64,000 nucleotides of DNA from Aggregatilineales bacterium (GTDB lineage Bacteria; Chloroflexota; Anaerolineae; Aggregatilineales; Phototrophicaceae): positions 496,001 to 560,000 of the forward strand of contig JAUQWZ010000011.1 in the NCBI GenBank assembly GCA_030834905.1, written 5' to 3'. Shown here piece by piece: positions 42,055 through 50,735 of the stretch. The notes below the pieces were generated by a model, which was not told the DNA's origin, made no database searches, and was given only the letters and a program-made list of their open reading frames with translations. The position numbers and the translations under genes are program-made. Position 1 is the stretch's first letter. Every line of letters starts with the position of its first letter.

Positions 42055-43608
42055 CTACACCGGGATATTGCCGTGTTTGCGCGGCGGGTGTGGCGCGACT
42101 TTATCGCGCAGGGCGGAAAGTGAGGTGATAACCTTCATGCGCGTTTCGCGCGGCTCGATAATCTCGTCAACGAAGCCGACGCTGGCGGCATAATAGGGAT
42201 TGCCGAACTGCTCGCGGTACTGCTCGATCAGCTTCACCCGTTCCGCTTCGGGATCGGCGGCTTTGGCGATCTGATGCCGGTAGATGACGTTCACCGCCCC
42301 AGCCGCGCCCATGACGGCGATTTCGGCGCTGGGCCAGGCGAAGTTGATGTCTGTTCCCAGATACTTGCTGCTCATGACGACGTAAGCGCCACCGTAAGCC
42401 TTGCGGGTGATGACGCTGATCTTGGGGACGGTGGCTTCCGAATAGGCATACAGCACCTTCGCCCCATGCCGGATGATGCCGCCGTATTCCTGATCGACTC
42501 CCGGCAGAAATCCGGGCGAATCGACAAATGTGACCAGCGGAATATTGAAGCAGTCGCACATTCGCACGAACCGGGCGATCTTGTCCGAAGCGTTAATATC
42601 GACTACCCCCGCCATCACGCTTGGATGCTGGGCGACAATGCCGACGCTGTGCCCGCCCATACGCGCCAGCCCGATGATGCAGTTCTGCGCCCACATCGGC
42701 TGAAGCTCAAGGAAAGTATCGCGATCCACCACCCGCTTGATGACTTCATGCATACTGTACGGCAGCGTCGAATCCAGCGGCACGAGGCTGTTTAGCTCCT
42801 CGTCCATCCGCAGCGGGTCATCGGTGGGCGATTGGTACGGTGGGTTTTCGACGTTATTGGACGGCAGATAGCTCAAAAATGTACGGGCGAGCGCCAGCGC
42901 CGAAGGTTCGTCCGGGGTAGACAGGTGCGCCAGACCGCTGGTGGACATGTGGATTGCCGCGCCGCCGAGGCTCTCAGGATCGACAACTTCGCCCGTCGTC
43001 GCCTTGATCACCTCCGGACCGGTCAGGAACATATAGGCGTTCTTTTCGACCATCAGGATCATGTCGGTCAGGGCGGGCGAATATGCCGCGCCGCCAGCAC
43101 ACGGACCAAGCATGATGCTAATCTGCGGGACGACGCCGGAGTACTGGGCATTGCGCCGGAAGATTTCGGCGTAAGCGCCGAGGCTGCGAACGCCTTCCTG
43201 GATGCGCGCGCCGCCCGAATCGATCAAGCCGATGATCGGCGCGCCGTTACGCACCGCCAGATCCATCACCCGGCAAATCTTGCGGCTCTGCATCTCGCCC
43301 AGCGCCCCGCCGTAAACGGTGAAATCCTGCGCGTAGACATACACCAGCCGCCCATCAATTTGTCCGTAGCCGGTGATCACGCCGTCACCCAGGATGCGTT
43401 CGGTTGACATCCCCAGTTCGTCGCCCTGATGCGTAATCATCGTTTCCTGCTCGTTCAGCGTGCCGGGATCAAGCAGCAGTTCCAAACGCTCGCGGGCGGT
43501 CAGCTTGCCTTTGGCGCGTTGTTTGGCGACGCGGGCAGCGCCGCCGCCTTCCTGGACTTTCTCGCGCATTTTGCGCAGTTTGACAATTCTCGGATCTTCC
43601 TGTGGCAT
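42055..43608 (-). CDS. mmdA: Methylmalonyl-CoA decarboxylase carboxyltransferase (alpha) subunit
   Basis: A 517-residue carboxyltransferase of the PccB/MmdA family, with the acyl-CoA site GLIDSGGARIQEG, the GPCAGGAAYSPAL oxyanion segment, and the biotin-side VTFVDSPGFLPG and ITRKAYGGAYVVM. It transfers the carboxyl of methylmalonyl-CoA (or a similar acyl-CoA) to biotin. Because a biotin carrier, a delta and a sodium-pump beta subunit follow and no biotin carboxylase is adjacent, a sodium-pumping decarboxylase is preferred over propionyl-CoA carboxylase. Confidence 0.9.
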   Translation of the reverse strand: MPQEDPRIVKLRKMREKVQEGGGAARVAKQRAKGKLTARERLELLLDPGTLNEQETMITHQGDELGMSTERILGDGVITGYGQIDGRLVYVYAQDFTVYGGALGEMQSRKICRVMDLAVRNGAPIIGLIDSGGARIQEGVRSLGAYAEIFRRNAQYSGVVPQISIMLGPCAGGAAYSPALTDMILMVEKNAYMFLTGPEVIKATTGEVVDPESLGGAAIHMSTSGLAHLSTPDEPSALALARTFLSYLPSNNVENPPYQSPTDDPLRMDEELNSLVPLDSTLPYSMHEVIKRVVDRDTFLELQPMWAQNCIIGLARMGGHSVGIVAQHPSVMAGVVDINASDKIARFVRMCDCFNIPLVTFVDSPGFLPGVDQEYGGIIRHGAKVLYAYSEATVPKISVITRKAYGGAYVVMSSKYLGTDINFAWPSAEIAVMGAAGAVNVIYRHQIAKAADPEAERVKLIEQYREQFGNPYYAASVGFVDEIIEPRETRMKVITSLSALRDKVAPHPPRKHGNIPV

Positions 43609-43768
43609 TCAAATCCCCTATCAAAGCGAAGCCGTTATGCTTGCCTCTTTCGATTCTAACAATCCTGCTTCCAAAACATCGTTCCAATTGTCACAAGCTT
43701 TCAAGTCACACATCATTTATCTCGCCATTCCAGGCGCGGCATCCGCGAATCGCGCGGATTCAGAATAC

Positions 43769-43777
43769 TGCTATACT
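43769..43777 (+). promoter_or_regulatory. Extended -10 promoter of the metzincin-like gene
   Basis: TGCTATACT is an extended -10 box 28 nt before the start codon, with no good -35. The short leader would contain AGGAG at 43795-43799. Confidence 0.5.
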
Positions 43778-43805
43778 GATTCACAGACAGCTTCAGGAGC
43801 CGTGT

Positions 43806-45233
43806 ATGTCGTCAAGTGGTGTACCGCAGCATCAGAAACCTGAGCATCGCACTCACCAGGAACAACCCGCCGATACCCATCAGGAAGAAGTCAGCCTACC
43901 GGTCATATCCGCGTCGAAGGCGCTGGCGGGCGGCTCGCAGATCAGCCCAACCGCCATGCTTCAGCTTCAGCGCATGGTTGGCAACCAGACGCTCCAGCGG
44001 ATGCTCCAGCGGCAGGTCACCGATGCCCCCACCGTGGACGCCGGAACCGATGCCGCCGCGCCGCCCCAGCCTAACCCCGAACTGGAAGCCTTTCTGCGCA
44101 CCCGCTTCGGGCGCGGCGGCGTCCGCTTCGACATGAACTACGATCCCACCAGCGGTAATCCCCCGGATATGCGCCCGATCAACGGCAGCATCGAGATCGT
44201 CCTCAATCTGTTCGTCAACTTCAAGAACTTCAGTCAGGCATTGCGGCGGCAGGCACCCTACAACACCTTCCGCTTCACCCGCGAGCAGCTTCGCGATTTC
44301 AACTGGACGGCGGACGAGCGCACCCGGTTCAGCACTGACATTGTCTCCAGCATTCAAACGCCGTGGAGTGGGCAGCACCGGTTTAACTGCACCGCGCCCG
44401 GCTTTGAGGAAGTGTCGGCGGGATTGCAGGTCAAGGTCAATCTGGTGGACGACGAGGCGCGCGCTCATACCAAAATCACCGCGCTCAAGATACCGGAAGG
44501 CGCGCCGCGCTTCCGGTCGTTCGTGCAGGGCGACGAAGCGACGCTTGATTACCGCGACCCAACCGAAACAGAGACCCACGACGTCACCAAGCCAGAATTT
44601 GTGCGCCAGGTGGGACCGTTTGTGACCGGCAGCGCCGAGCTAACACCCGACATCATCGCGCAGTTGGACGGCATTATTGGCGAACTGGGGGCTTTACAGG
44701 AGCCGGGGCAGCAGGCACACGGACTTGGAGAGAATCTGATCACCGTCTTTCGTGGACGCGCCAGCACGCCCGGCACCCGCAGCTCGAACGAAACGCTGGC
44801 GGCGGAACGGGCGCGCCGCGTCGAGGATTACGTCACCACACAGATGGGCTGGACGCACCAGGGACAGGCGCGGGGTGCTGGCGAAACCAACGCCACCGAT
44901 GAGGAGCGATTCCAGCGGGTGGATATTGAAGTCGTCAATTTCGCCGCTAACTCCGATCCGGTGGAGCAGAATGTCGCCGCCCATGAAGCGGGTCACATGT
45001 TCGGGTTGGGCGACGAATACGAAGACATTGAGCAGCACCGTCTGACCGGCGACCGCCCTTCCCATTTTGGCGATGTAGAAGCCGAACTGGGGACGGACGC
45101 CGCCAATGAGCTGCTTGCTGGCAACAGCGGCAGCATGATGTCAGTTGGCGGCACCGTCGCGCGCGGACATTACGTTCCCTTCTTGCAGGCATTAGAGAGT
45201 TCAACGAGTAAACAGTGGACGATTCCCGGATAA
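43806..45233 (+). CDS. Putative secreted metzincin-type protease with eCIS-cargo-like leader and OmpA-like domain
   Basis: A 475-residue protein starting at ATG 43806, with AGGAG 6 nt upstream. There is no classical signal peptide. Residues 51-70 hold LQLQRMVGNQTLQRMLQRQ, a pattern I recognise from DUF4157-type proteins associated with extracellular contractile injection systems. An undefined beta region (80-270) follows. An OmpA-like segment (about 275-385) has an AERARRVEDYV helix. The C-terminus has HEAGHMFGLGDEY (393-405), a zinc site of the HExxHxxGxxD kind, and a Met-turn SMMSVGG (443-449). It is probably an exported protease or effector. Function and target are unknown. Confidence 0.7.
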   Translation: MSSSGVPQHQKPEHRTHQEQPADTHQEEVSLPVISASKALAGGSQISPTAMLQLQRMVGNQTLQRMLQRQVTDAPTVDAGTDAAAPPQPNPELEAFLRTRFGRGGVRFDMNYDPTSGNPPDMRPINGSIEIVLNLFVNFKNFSQALRRQAPYNTFRFTREQLRDFNWTADERTRFSTDIVSSIQTPWSGQHRFNCTAPGFEEVSAGLQVKVNLVDDEARAHTKITALKIPEGAPRFRSFVQGDEATLDYRDPTETETHDVTKPEFVRQVGPFVTGSAELTPDIIAQLDGIIGELGALQEPGQQAHGLGENLITVFRGRASTPGTRSSNETLAAERARRVEDYVTTQMGWTHQGQARGAGETNATDEERFQRVDIEVVNFAANSDPVEQNVAAHEAGHMFGLGDEYEDIEQHRLTGDRPSHFGDVEAELGTDAANELLAGNSGSMMSVGGTVARGHYVPFLQALESSTSKQWTIPG

Positions 45234-45601
45234 ACAACCCGCTGCCGACCGGCGCATTCCTCTCGATTCATTATCAGGATCGACCTCGGGATTTCCATAC
45301 CTGGCGCGTGTATTACGAGGATGGGCGGGTAGATATTTTTGATGGCAAGGCGTGGTGGCAGCCCCGGCGGCTGACCGCCGATCAGGTCGCGCAGGTGAAG
45401 CAGGCGCTCGGTGACTGTGGGCTGCTCACCGCCTCCGATTTATCGGGCGAAGGAATTCACGACGCCGCCACTATCACCTGGCACTGGCGGCTTGAAGATC
45501 GGCGGGGCAAGCTGGTCAACGCCGCCTATCCCGCGAAAACGCACCCGGTGATGGAATGCGCGATGGAATTGCTGCTGAATCTGGAAGATCAGGCGGAGTA
45601 G
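45215..45601 (+). CDS. Small unknown protein overlapping the metzincin-like gene
   Basis: A 128-residue protein from a GTG at 45215, inside the last codons of the preceding gene (19-base overlap). It is rich in tryptophan and charged residues and has no signal or membrane helix. No family was recognised. Tight overlap with a putative toxic protease suggests translational coupling, for example with an immunity protein or chaperone, but this is only inference. Confidence 0.65.
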   Translation: MDDSRINNPLPTGAFLSIHYQDRPRDFHTWRVYYEDGRVDIFDGKAWWQPRRLTADQVAQVKQALGDCGLLTASDLSGEGIHDAATITWHWRLEDRRGKLVNAAYPAKTHPVMECAMELLLNLEDQAE

Positions 45602-45635
45602 TCGCGCGGGCGCGGCGCATGAGCCGCTGACCCAG

Positions 45636-46175
45636 CTACCCCAACCACTGGCGCAGCGGCTTGTCGCTCCAGAGCTGCGCTTCGATGTAGCGGTCAGGTC
45701 CGTTTCTCCCGTCGGAATTCCAGTCCTGCGGCAGCCCGTACTGCGCGATCAGGTCGGGCAGGTCTGCCAGCGTGTAAACCTGCCGACGGTAGGATTTATC
45801 ATCAGCGTAACGCATAGCGGGAAATGTGTCTCCGTAGGTGAAGCTCACCTGCGTCGCATCAAAGTGATTCAGGGGAATACCTAACACATCGCCATGCGCG
45901 TACCAGCTTATCAGCCAATCGCATTTGCCGAGGATCATATAGTGCGGGCGGTCGCGGTCAGGCAAACCGCCCTTTTCGACGAAACGCGCCCGCACAAAAT
46001 CTTCGAGTTCGCGACGAATGGACAGATAATCCACTTTGCGCTGGCTGGCGAAGCCTTCCCCACGACCTCGGATAGCGTTCAGGATGGCTTCGGCTTCGTC
46101 CGGCGGCAGATCCGAGAGATTGCAGAACGGTCCCCGCGAAGCCTCATAATAATGGTACAGCGTATCCGGAATCAT
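45636..46175 (-). CDS. Conserved-looking cytoplasmic protein of unknown function
   Basis: A 179-residue soluble protein with many aromatic residues (LYHYYEASRGPF at the start, CDWLISWYAHGDVLG near residue 88). It has no signal peptide and no motif I can assign. Codon use matches its neighbours. It converges on the small gene at 45215-45601 and lies 48 nt beyond the end of the GH43 gene, so it may or may not belong to the arabinan operon. Confidence 0.7.
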   Translation of the reverse strand: MIPDTLYHYYEASRGPFCNLSDLPPDEAEAILNAIRGRGEGFASQRKVDYLSIRRELEDFVRARFVEKGGLPDRDRPHYMILGKCDWLISWYAHGDVLGIPLNHFDATQVSFTYGDTFPAMRYADDKSYRRQVYTLADLPDLIAQYGLPQDWNSDGRNGPDRYIEAQLWSDKPLRQWLG

Positions 46176-46223
46176 CCCTCTGCTACCGTTTCAGGCGCGG
46201 ATACTGCCTGAGGGCAAGCCGCG

Positions 46224-47282
46224 CTAATCCGTTTCGTTCACCGAGGGCCAGCCGTCTTCATCCCAGGCAAGCGGCGCGATCCGCAGCGTGAAAATGCCCT
46301 GGTTTTCGGCGTCATAGGCATGGTAGACGATGTACTCAACGCCGTCTTCCTGAAGGATGGCGTTGTGTCCCGGTCCGCGCCAGCGTTCCGTCGGGAAAGT
46401 GACCTGCGTCCCGCCGTCGTTCAGCATCGACACGCCATCGCGATCCACATACGGCCCGGTGACGGTTTCCGAGCGCCCGACCATCACCCGGTAGGTGCTG
46501 TCCACGCCCCGGCAGCAGGCGTCGAACGAGACGAACAGGTAGTAGAATTCACCCTTGCGGATGATGAACGGCGCTTCGACGGCGCGCGGGTGCTGGCTGC
46601 GCTGCGCCAGTGAATAGACCGTGTCATCTTCCGCCGACAGCAGACCGGTGTCGTAATCGAGGCGGATCATCTTGATGCCCGACCAGTGGCTGCCAAACGC
46701 CAGCCAGGGGACGCCATCGGCGTCGATGATCAGGTTCGCGTCAATCGCGTTGTAGTTTTCCGCGCCGGTGGTCTGCACGACCAGCCCCTGATCGACCCAT
46801 TCAAAGTCATCGCTGGTGGAATCGAGCGTGGCGTTGGTCGCCAGCCCGATGACCGAACGGTTCTGCCCGAAGGTGGAGACGGAATAATAGAGATGGTACC
46901 TGTCGTTGAAATAGGAAATGTCCGGTGCCCAGAAGTCGTTCTGTCCCGGAATGAGCGTGCTCGCCCACTCTGGAATACGTCTTAAGGCGGTGGTCGGGAA
47001 GGACAGTTCCCAGTCCAGCAGATTGTAGGATCGGCGCACAGGAATACCCGCGCCAGTCGAAAACACGTAAAAAGCGTCGTCCGCCCGGATGATCGCCGGG
47101 TCGTGAACCCGCCGCAGCGATCCGGTCAGTTCGAGAGGCACACCCGGCTGGCTTTCGGGCAGGCTCGGCGTTGACGGCGTATCGCCCTGGCTGCGCGCCA
47201 GCAGCGGCAGGGACAGCCCCACTGCCACGCCCAGCAGCAGGCTAACGCGGAGAATCAGGCGGTGTGAGATTCGGGTCAGCAT
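46224..47282 (-). CDS. Secreted GH43 endo-arabinanase-like glycosidase
   Basis: A 352-residue protein with a signal peptide (LRVSLLLGVAVGLSLPLLA). The five-bladed GH43 catalytic signatures are present: VHDPAII (general base Asp), YNAIDANLIID (pKa-setting Asp) and AVEAPFIIRKG (general acid Glu). The motif FWAPDISYFNDRYHLYYS is typical of arabinanases of this family. It would cut alpha-1,5-arabinan outside the cell. It is the last gene of the LacI-controlled operon starting at 52088. Confidence 0.9.
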   Translation of the reverse strand: MLTRISHRLILRVSLLLGVAVGLSLPLLARSQGDTPSTPSLPESQPGVPLELTGSLRRVHDPAIIRADDAFYVFSTGAGIPVRRSYNLLDWELSFPTTALRRIPEWASTLIPGQNDFWAPDISYFNDRYHLYYSVSTFGQNRSVIGLATNATLDSTSDDFEWVDQGLVVQTTGAENYNAIDANLIIDADGVPWLAFGSHWSGIKMIRLDYDTGLLSAEDDTVYSLAQRSQHPRAVEAPFIIRKGEFYYLFVSFDACCRGVDSTYRVMVGRSETVTGPYVDRDGVSMLNDGGTQVTFPTERWRGPGHNAILQEDGVEYIVYHAYDAENQGIFTLRIAPLAWDEDGWPSVNETD

Positions 47283-47316
47283 AAGCGCATTATTCCTTCA
47301 AGTGAACCAGTAACGA

Positions 47317-48825
47317 CTACTCCGACGACTGCTCCTGCAGGAAGGTGGAATCCGCCAGCACCTGATCGCTGGCAGTATCGGGAACCGGCACCAGCGCCAG
47401 CACGCCAAACATCCTGCCGATGTAGCGCTCCGGCTGGCTGTACGCCTCGAACGAGATGCCGCCCTCGTCCGCCAGACCGGGTCTGATCCACCAGGTCGCG
47501 TCTTCTTCAAAGGTGTCGCCGCCGTCATCGGCGATCAGCCAGACGACGTTGTCGCGGTGGCGCAGGTAGAAGCCGGGAAAATTCGCCGATTCAACCGATA
47601 CGGCTTCAGGATCAGCCAAACCCGGCACCAGCATGAACTGTGAATCCGCCAGCGGGTTGACGCCAAAATCCAGCCGAAGCTGAAAATTGGCGTGGCGCAG
47701 ATAAGCGCCCTGCCTGCCAAGCGACTGGAAGCGAAACAGCACCGGCTCAAGCAGTTCGGGCAGCGGGTCTATGCCCAGGTCGCCCGAAGGCGCGGCGATG
47801 ACCTCGTCGGTCGATACCGGCAGACCGAAATTCGGCGTGCCGTCCTCGTTCCAGCCAAACGCCTGAACGCGCGTCGTCCGCCTGCCGTCGCAGCCGCCGC
47901 TGAGCGAGTCGTTGGCGTGATACACGATCCAGTCCTCAGTGCCATCCGGCGACCGGAAGAATCCGTTGTGACCGGGCGCGAAAACGCCGTTTTCGTCCGA
48001 GCGCTCAAACACAGGTTCGGGATGCTTCAGCCACGAGTCGGCGCTCAACGGATCGCCGCCGGTATAGGTGAGCATTCCCAGCTTATAATCGGGTCCGCTG
48101 CACGCGCTGGCGGAATAAATCACGAAAGTGCTGTCATCGTGGTGCAGCGCCACCGGACCTTCATTGACAAAGCCGCCGCTTCGTTCCCAGGGATACAGCG
48201 GCTGCGACAGCAGCGCCCTTTCTCCGCTGATCGTCCAGGGATCGCTCATTGGCGCGATAAACATCGATTGCAAGCCGCCTTCAAACGCCGAAAAGAGGAA
48301 GTACAGCGAGCCGTCCAGCGCCATAACGCTGCCGTCAATCATCCACACATCGTGGCTCGGATCGAACACTCGCCCCTTATAAGTGTAGCGACCCATCGGG
48401 TCGGTGCCTTCGCTCTCCAGGACGTGAGTGCGCTGGTTGTCATAAGTCCCCGGCGTGCCAGCCGTGTAGTAAAGATACCAGCGCGGTCCGTTGGGACCAT
48501 CGAGCAGGTAAAATTCCGGTGCCCAGAAGTTGCAGCAGCGTGACGGTTCGGTTTCAAAGTAAATCTGCACCGGCTCCGCCGTCTTCAGCCCTGCCAGCGT
48601 CGGCGAGGAACGCATCAGCCATTCAGATCGCCAGGTGGTAGTGACGAGGTAATAACTGCCTTCGTAGTAGGTCAGCCACGGGTCAGCACCGCCGTAAGGA
48701 TTCAGCGGATTGCGCAGAGTCCCCGGCTGCGCCTCGTCGGACTGCTGCTGCGCCGCCCCGGAGACGAGCAGCAGCAGCACGATCAGGATGGCAGTCAGTG
48801 GTTGGAGTTGAAGGCGCGTAATCAT
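47317..48825 (-). CDS. Secreted GH43 arabinofuranosidase-like enzyme with AbfB-type carbohydrate-binding domain
   Basis: A 502-residue protein with a signal peptide ending near SGAAQQ. Residues 35-330 form a GH43 propeller (YGGADPWLTYYEG for the base, WMIDGSVMALDG, and GFVNEGPVALHH for the acid). Residues 345-480 look like an AbfB/CBM42 arabinofuranose-binding beta-trefoil (FQSLGRQGAYLRHANFQLRL, FPGFYLRHRDNVVWL). It would remove arabinose side chains from extracellular polymers. It is 34 nt ahead of the other GH43 gene. Confidence 0.88.
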   Translation of the reverse strand: MITRLQLQPLTAILIVLLLLVSGAAQQQSDEAQPGTLRNPLNPYGGADPWLTYYEGSYYLVTTTWRSEWLMRSSPTLAGLKTAEPVQIYFETEPSRCCNFWAPEFYLLDGPNGPRWYLYYTAGTPGTYDNQRTHVLESEGTDPMGRYTYKGRVFDPSHDVWMIDGSVMALDGSLYFLFSAFEGGLQSMFIAPMSDPWTISGERALLSQPLYPWERSGGFVNEGPVALHHDDSTFVIYSASACSGPDYKLGMLTYTGGDPLSADSWLKHPEPVFERSDENGVFAPGHNGFFRSPDGTEDWIVYHANDSLSGGCDGRRTTRVQAFGWNEDGTPNFGLPVSTDEVIAAPSGDLGIDPLPELLEPVLFRFQSLGRQGAYLRHANFQLRLDFGVNPLADSQFMLVPGLADPEAVSVESANFPGFYLRHRDNVVWLIADDGGDTFEEDATWWIRPGLADEGGISFEAYSQPERYIGRMFGVLALVPVPDTASDQVLADSTFLQEQSSE

Positions 48826-48831
48826 CCGATG

Positions 48832-49677
48832 TCAGCGACCACCCATGCCGGTCAGCGTAACACCCTGAATAATTCGGCGCTGGAAAATGGCATAGACAAT
48901 CAGAATTGGGAGCGTTGACAGCACCACCCCGGCAAGAATCATCGGACGATACTGACCGGCATAGGACGACTGGATAATGGACAGCCCAACCGGCAGCGTG
49001 CGCGTTTCCAGACTGCTGGTGACGATGATGGGCCAGAACAGATCGTTATAGTGACCGAGGAAGACGAAGATGGCGAGCGCCGTGATCGCGTTGGTGGACA
49101 GGGGCAGAATCACGTGGCGAAAACGCCCGAAGTAACCCGCCCCATCGAGTACGGCGGCTTCTTCCAGTTCCTGCGGTATCTGCATGAAGAACTGGCGCAG
49201 CAGGAAGACGCCAAAAACGTTCGCCGCGCCGGGAAAGATGAGCGCATTAAATGTGTCCAGCCATTTCAGATCGCGCATCAACAAAAAGTTGGGGATCAGC
49301 GTGACCTGTCCGGGAATCATGATTGTCACCAGGAGGATGGCAAACAGCAGCCGGTTGCCGGGAAAGCGCAGGCGGGCGAAGGCATAAGCCGCTGGCGTGC
49401 AGATGACCAGTACCGCCAGGGTGTATCCCCCCGCCGCCAGCAGGCTGTTACGCAGCCACAAGTCCAGCCGGACATCCTGCTGAGTCAGGACGGTGTTATA
49501 GCTCTCCACCGTCGGTGCGGTAGGAAGGATCTTTGGCGGCCAGCGGTTGACTTCCTGATTGGTCATGAAGGACTGCGAAACCGTAATGATCAGAGGGAAC
49601 AGAACTATCGCCGAGAGCACCGCCAGCACCGCGTATGTTCCCCAATTCCGGTACGGCGAGTATTGTTTGAAGTTCAT
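48832..49677 (-). CDS. CUT1 sugar ABC transporter permease (MalG type), arabinan operon
   Basis: A 281-residue membrane protein with six helices and the EAA loop EEAAVLDGAGYFGRFRHVILP near residues 180-200. It lies 11 nt after the MalF-type gene and 6 nt before the GH43-AbfB gene. It imports arabino-oligosaccharides or arabinose released by the linked GH43 enzymes (inferred from context). It needs an ATPase encoded elsewhere. Confidence 0.93.
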   Translation of the reverse strand: MNFKQYSPYRNWGTYAVLAVLSAIVLFPLIITVSQSFMTNQEVNRWPPKILPTAPTVESYNTVLTQQDVRLDLWLRNSLLAAGGYTLAVLVICTPAAYAFARLRFPGNRLLFAILLVTIMIPGQVTLIPNFLLMRDLKWLDTFNALIFPGAANVFGVFLLRQFFMQIPQELEEAAVLDGAGYFGRFRHVILPLSTNAITALAIFVFLGHYNDLFWPIIVTSSLETRTLPVGLSIIQSSYAGQYRPMILAGVVLSTLPILIVYAIFQRRIIQGVTLTGMGGR

Positions 49678-49688
49678 GCTCTATCCCT

Positions 49689-50567
49689 CTAATATTCGAC
49701 TCGGCGGCTGATGACGAGGAACTGGAAAGCCGTAATCACAGCCATGATCGCCGCGATTGCCACAGCCACAGCCGCGCCGAAGCCCATTCGATACGCCACC
49801 CACGCCTGCTGATATAAGTAGATAACCACTGTCCACGAGGAGCGACCCGGACCCCCACCGCCGGTGATGATGTAGGGCTGCCCGAAGACCTGGAAATGAC
49901 TGATGATCCCGGTCACGGTCACAAACAGGATGGTTGGGCGCAGCAGCGGAAGGGTAATGCGGAAGAAAATCTGCCTGCCGTTCGCGCCGTCAATCCTTGC
50001 CGCTTCATAGAGATGCTCTGGAATGCCCTGCAAACCGGCGATGAAGATCAGCATCGGGAAGCCGAACGTCCACCAGATGGTCGCCAGACTGAGCGCCGGA
50101 ATGACCAGATTCGGGTCGCCCAGCCAGTTGATCGGGCGAATGCCGATGAAGCTCAGAAGATAGTTGATGACGCCGAACTGCGTGCTCAGCAGCCAGTTCC
50201 AGACCAGCCCCATCGCCCCGACCGACATCAACTGAGGGATATAGAGCAGGACGCGGAAAAAGCCTTGACCATGAATCGGTCGCGTGACGGCGACTGCCGC
50301 CAGAAGTCCGACTATGGTCGTCCCCAGCACCGTGACGACGGCGAAGTAGATGGTGTGAATGACGGAAGACCACCAGATCGGGTCGCTGAAAAGGTCAATA
50401 TAGTTGTCAAGCCCAACGTATGGCGTCGTCGGACGCAAAAGCCGCCAGTCATAGAAACTCATTCCGACCGATGAGATGGTGGCTCGAACGAAGAAGATCG
50501 CAAAGAAGATCAAAAACGGTGACAGGAAAAGATACGCCGCAATCGCCTCACGGGTCTTCAGGTTCAT
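49689..50567 (-). CDS. CUT1 sugar ABC transporter permease (MalF type), arabinan operon
   Basis: A 292-residue membrane protein. ATG 50567 is preferred because the product then begins at NLKTREAIAAYLFLSPFL, as usual for MalF-type permeases. An upstream ATG at 50627 would add 20 atypical residues, and neither start has a strong ribosome site. The EAA loop is YEAARIDGANGRQIFFRITLP. It partners the MalG-type permease downstream. Confidence 0.9.
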   Translation of the reverse strand: MNLKTREAIAAYLFLSPFLIFFAIFFVRATISSVGMSFYDWRLLRPTTPYVGLDNYIDLFSDPIWWSSVIHTIYFAVVTVLGTTIVGLLAAVAVTRPIHGQGFFRVLLYIPQLMSVGAMGLVWNWLLSTQFGVINYLLSFIGIRPINWLGDPNLVIPALSLATIWWTFGFPMLIFIAGLQGIPEHLYEAARIDGANGRQIFFRITLPLLRPTILFVTVTGIISHFQVFGQPYIITGGGGPGRSSWTVVIYLYQQAWVAYRMGFGAAVAVAIAAIMAVITAFQFLVISRRVEY

Positions 50568-50684
50568 TGAAAAAGGGAATATGGAGTGTCTTGGCTCGGT
50601 GAGCCTCTGTCCTATGATTCTAGCCATACGTCAAATGGCTCCCCTAAGAGACTTCTGATTCGCGCGCAATTTTCTGATGAAAAG

Positions 50685-50714
50685 TGTGGGGCAGATCATT
50701 TGATCCGCCCCACA
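50685..50714 (-). terminator. Intra-operon hairpin behind the arabinan binding-protein gene
   Basis: TGTGGGGCAGATCA and TGATCCGCCCCACA form a 14-bp stem with one mismatch and a 2-nt loop, just after the binding-protein stop and before the permease gene. Confidence 0.7.
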
Positions 50715-50735
50715 GAGTATTTCAGCAAAGGATGC

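Noticed and set aside
42055..43608. Propionyl-CoA carboxylase beta chain
   Set aside because: The fold would fit, but the operon supplies a membrane beta subunit, biotin carrier and delta subunit and no biotin carboxylase, so the sodium-pumping decarboxylase reading is preferred.
43602..43805. Longer start for the metzincin-like gene
   Set aside because: The extension overlaps the start of mmdA and lacks a ribosome site; AGGAG and an extended -10 box fit the ATG at 43806.
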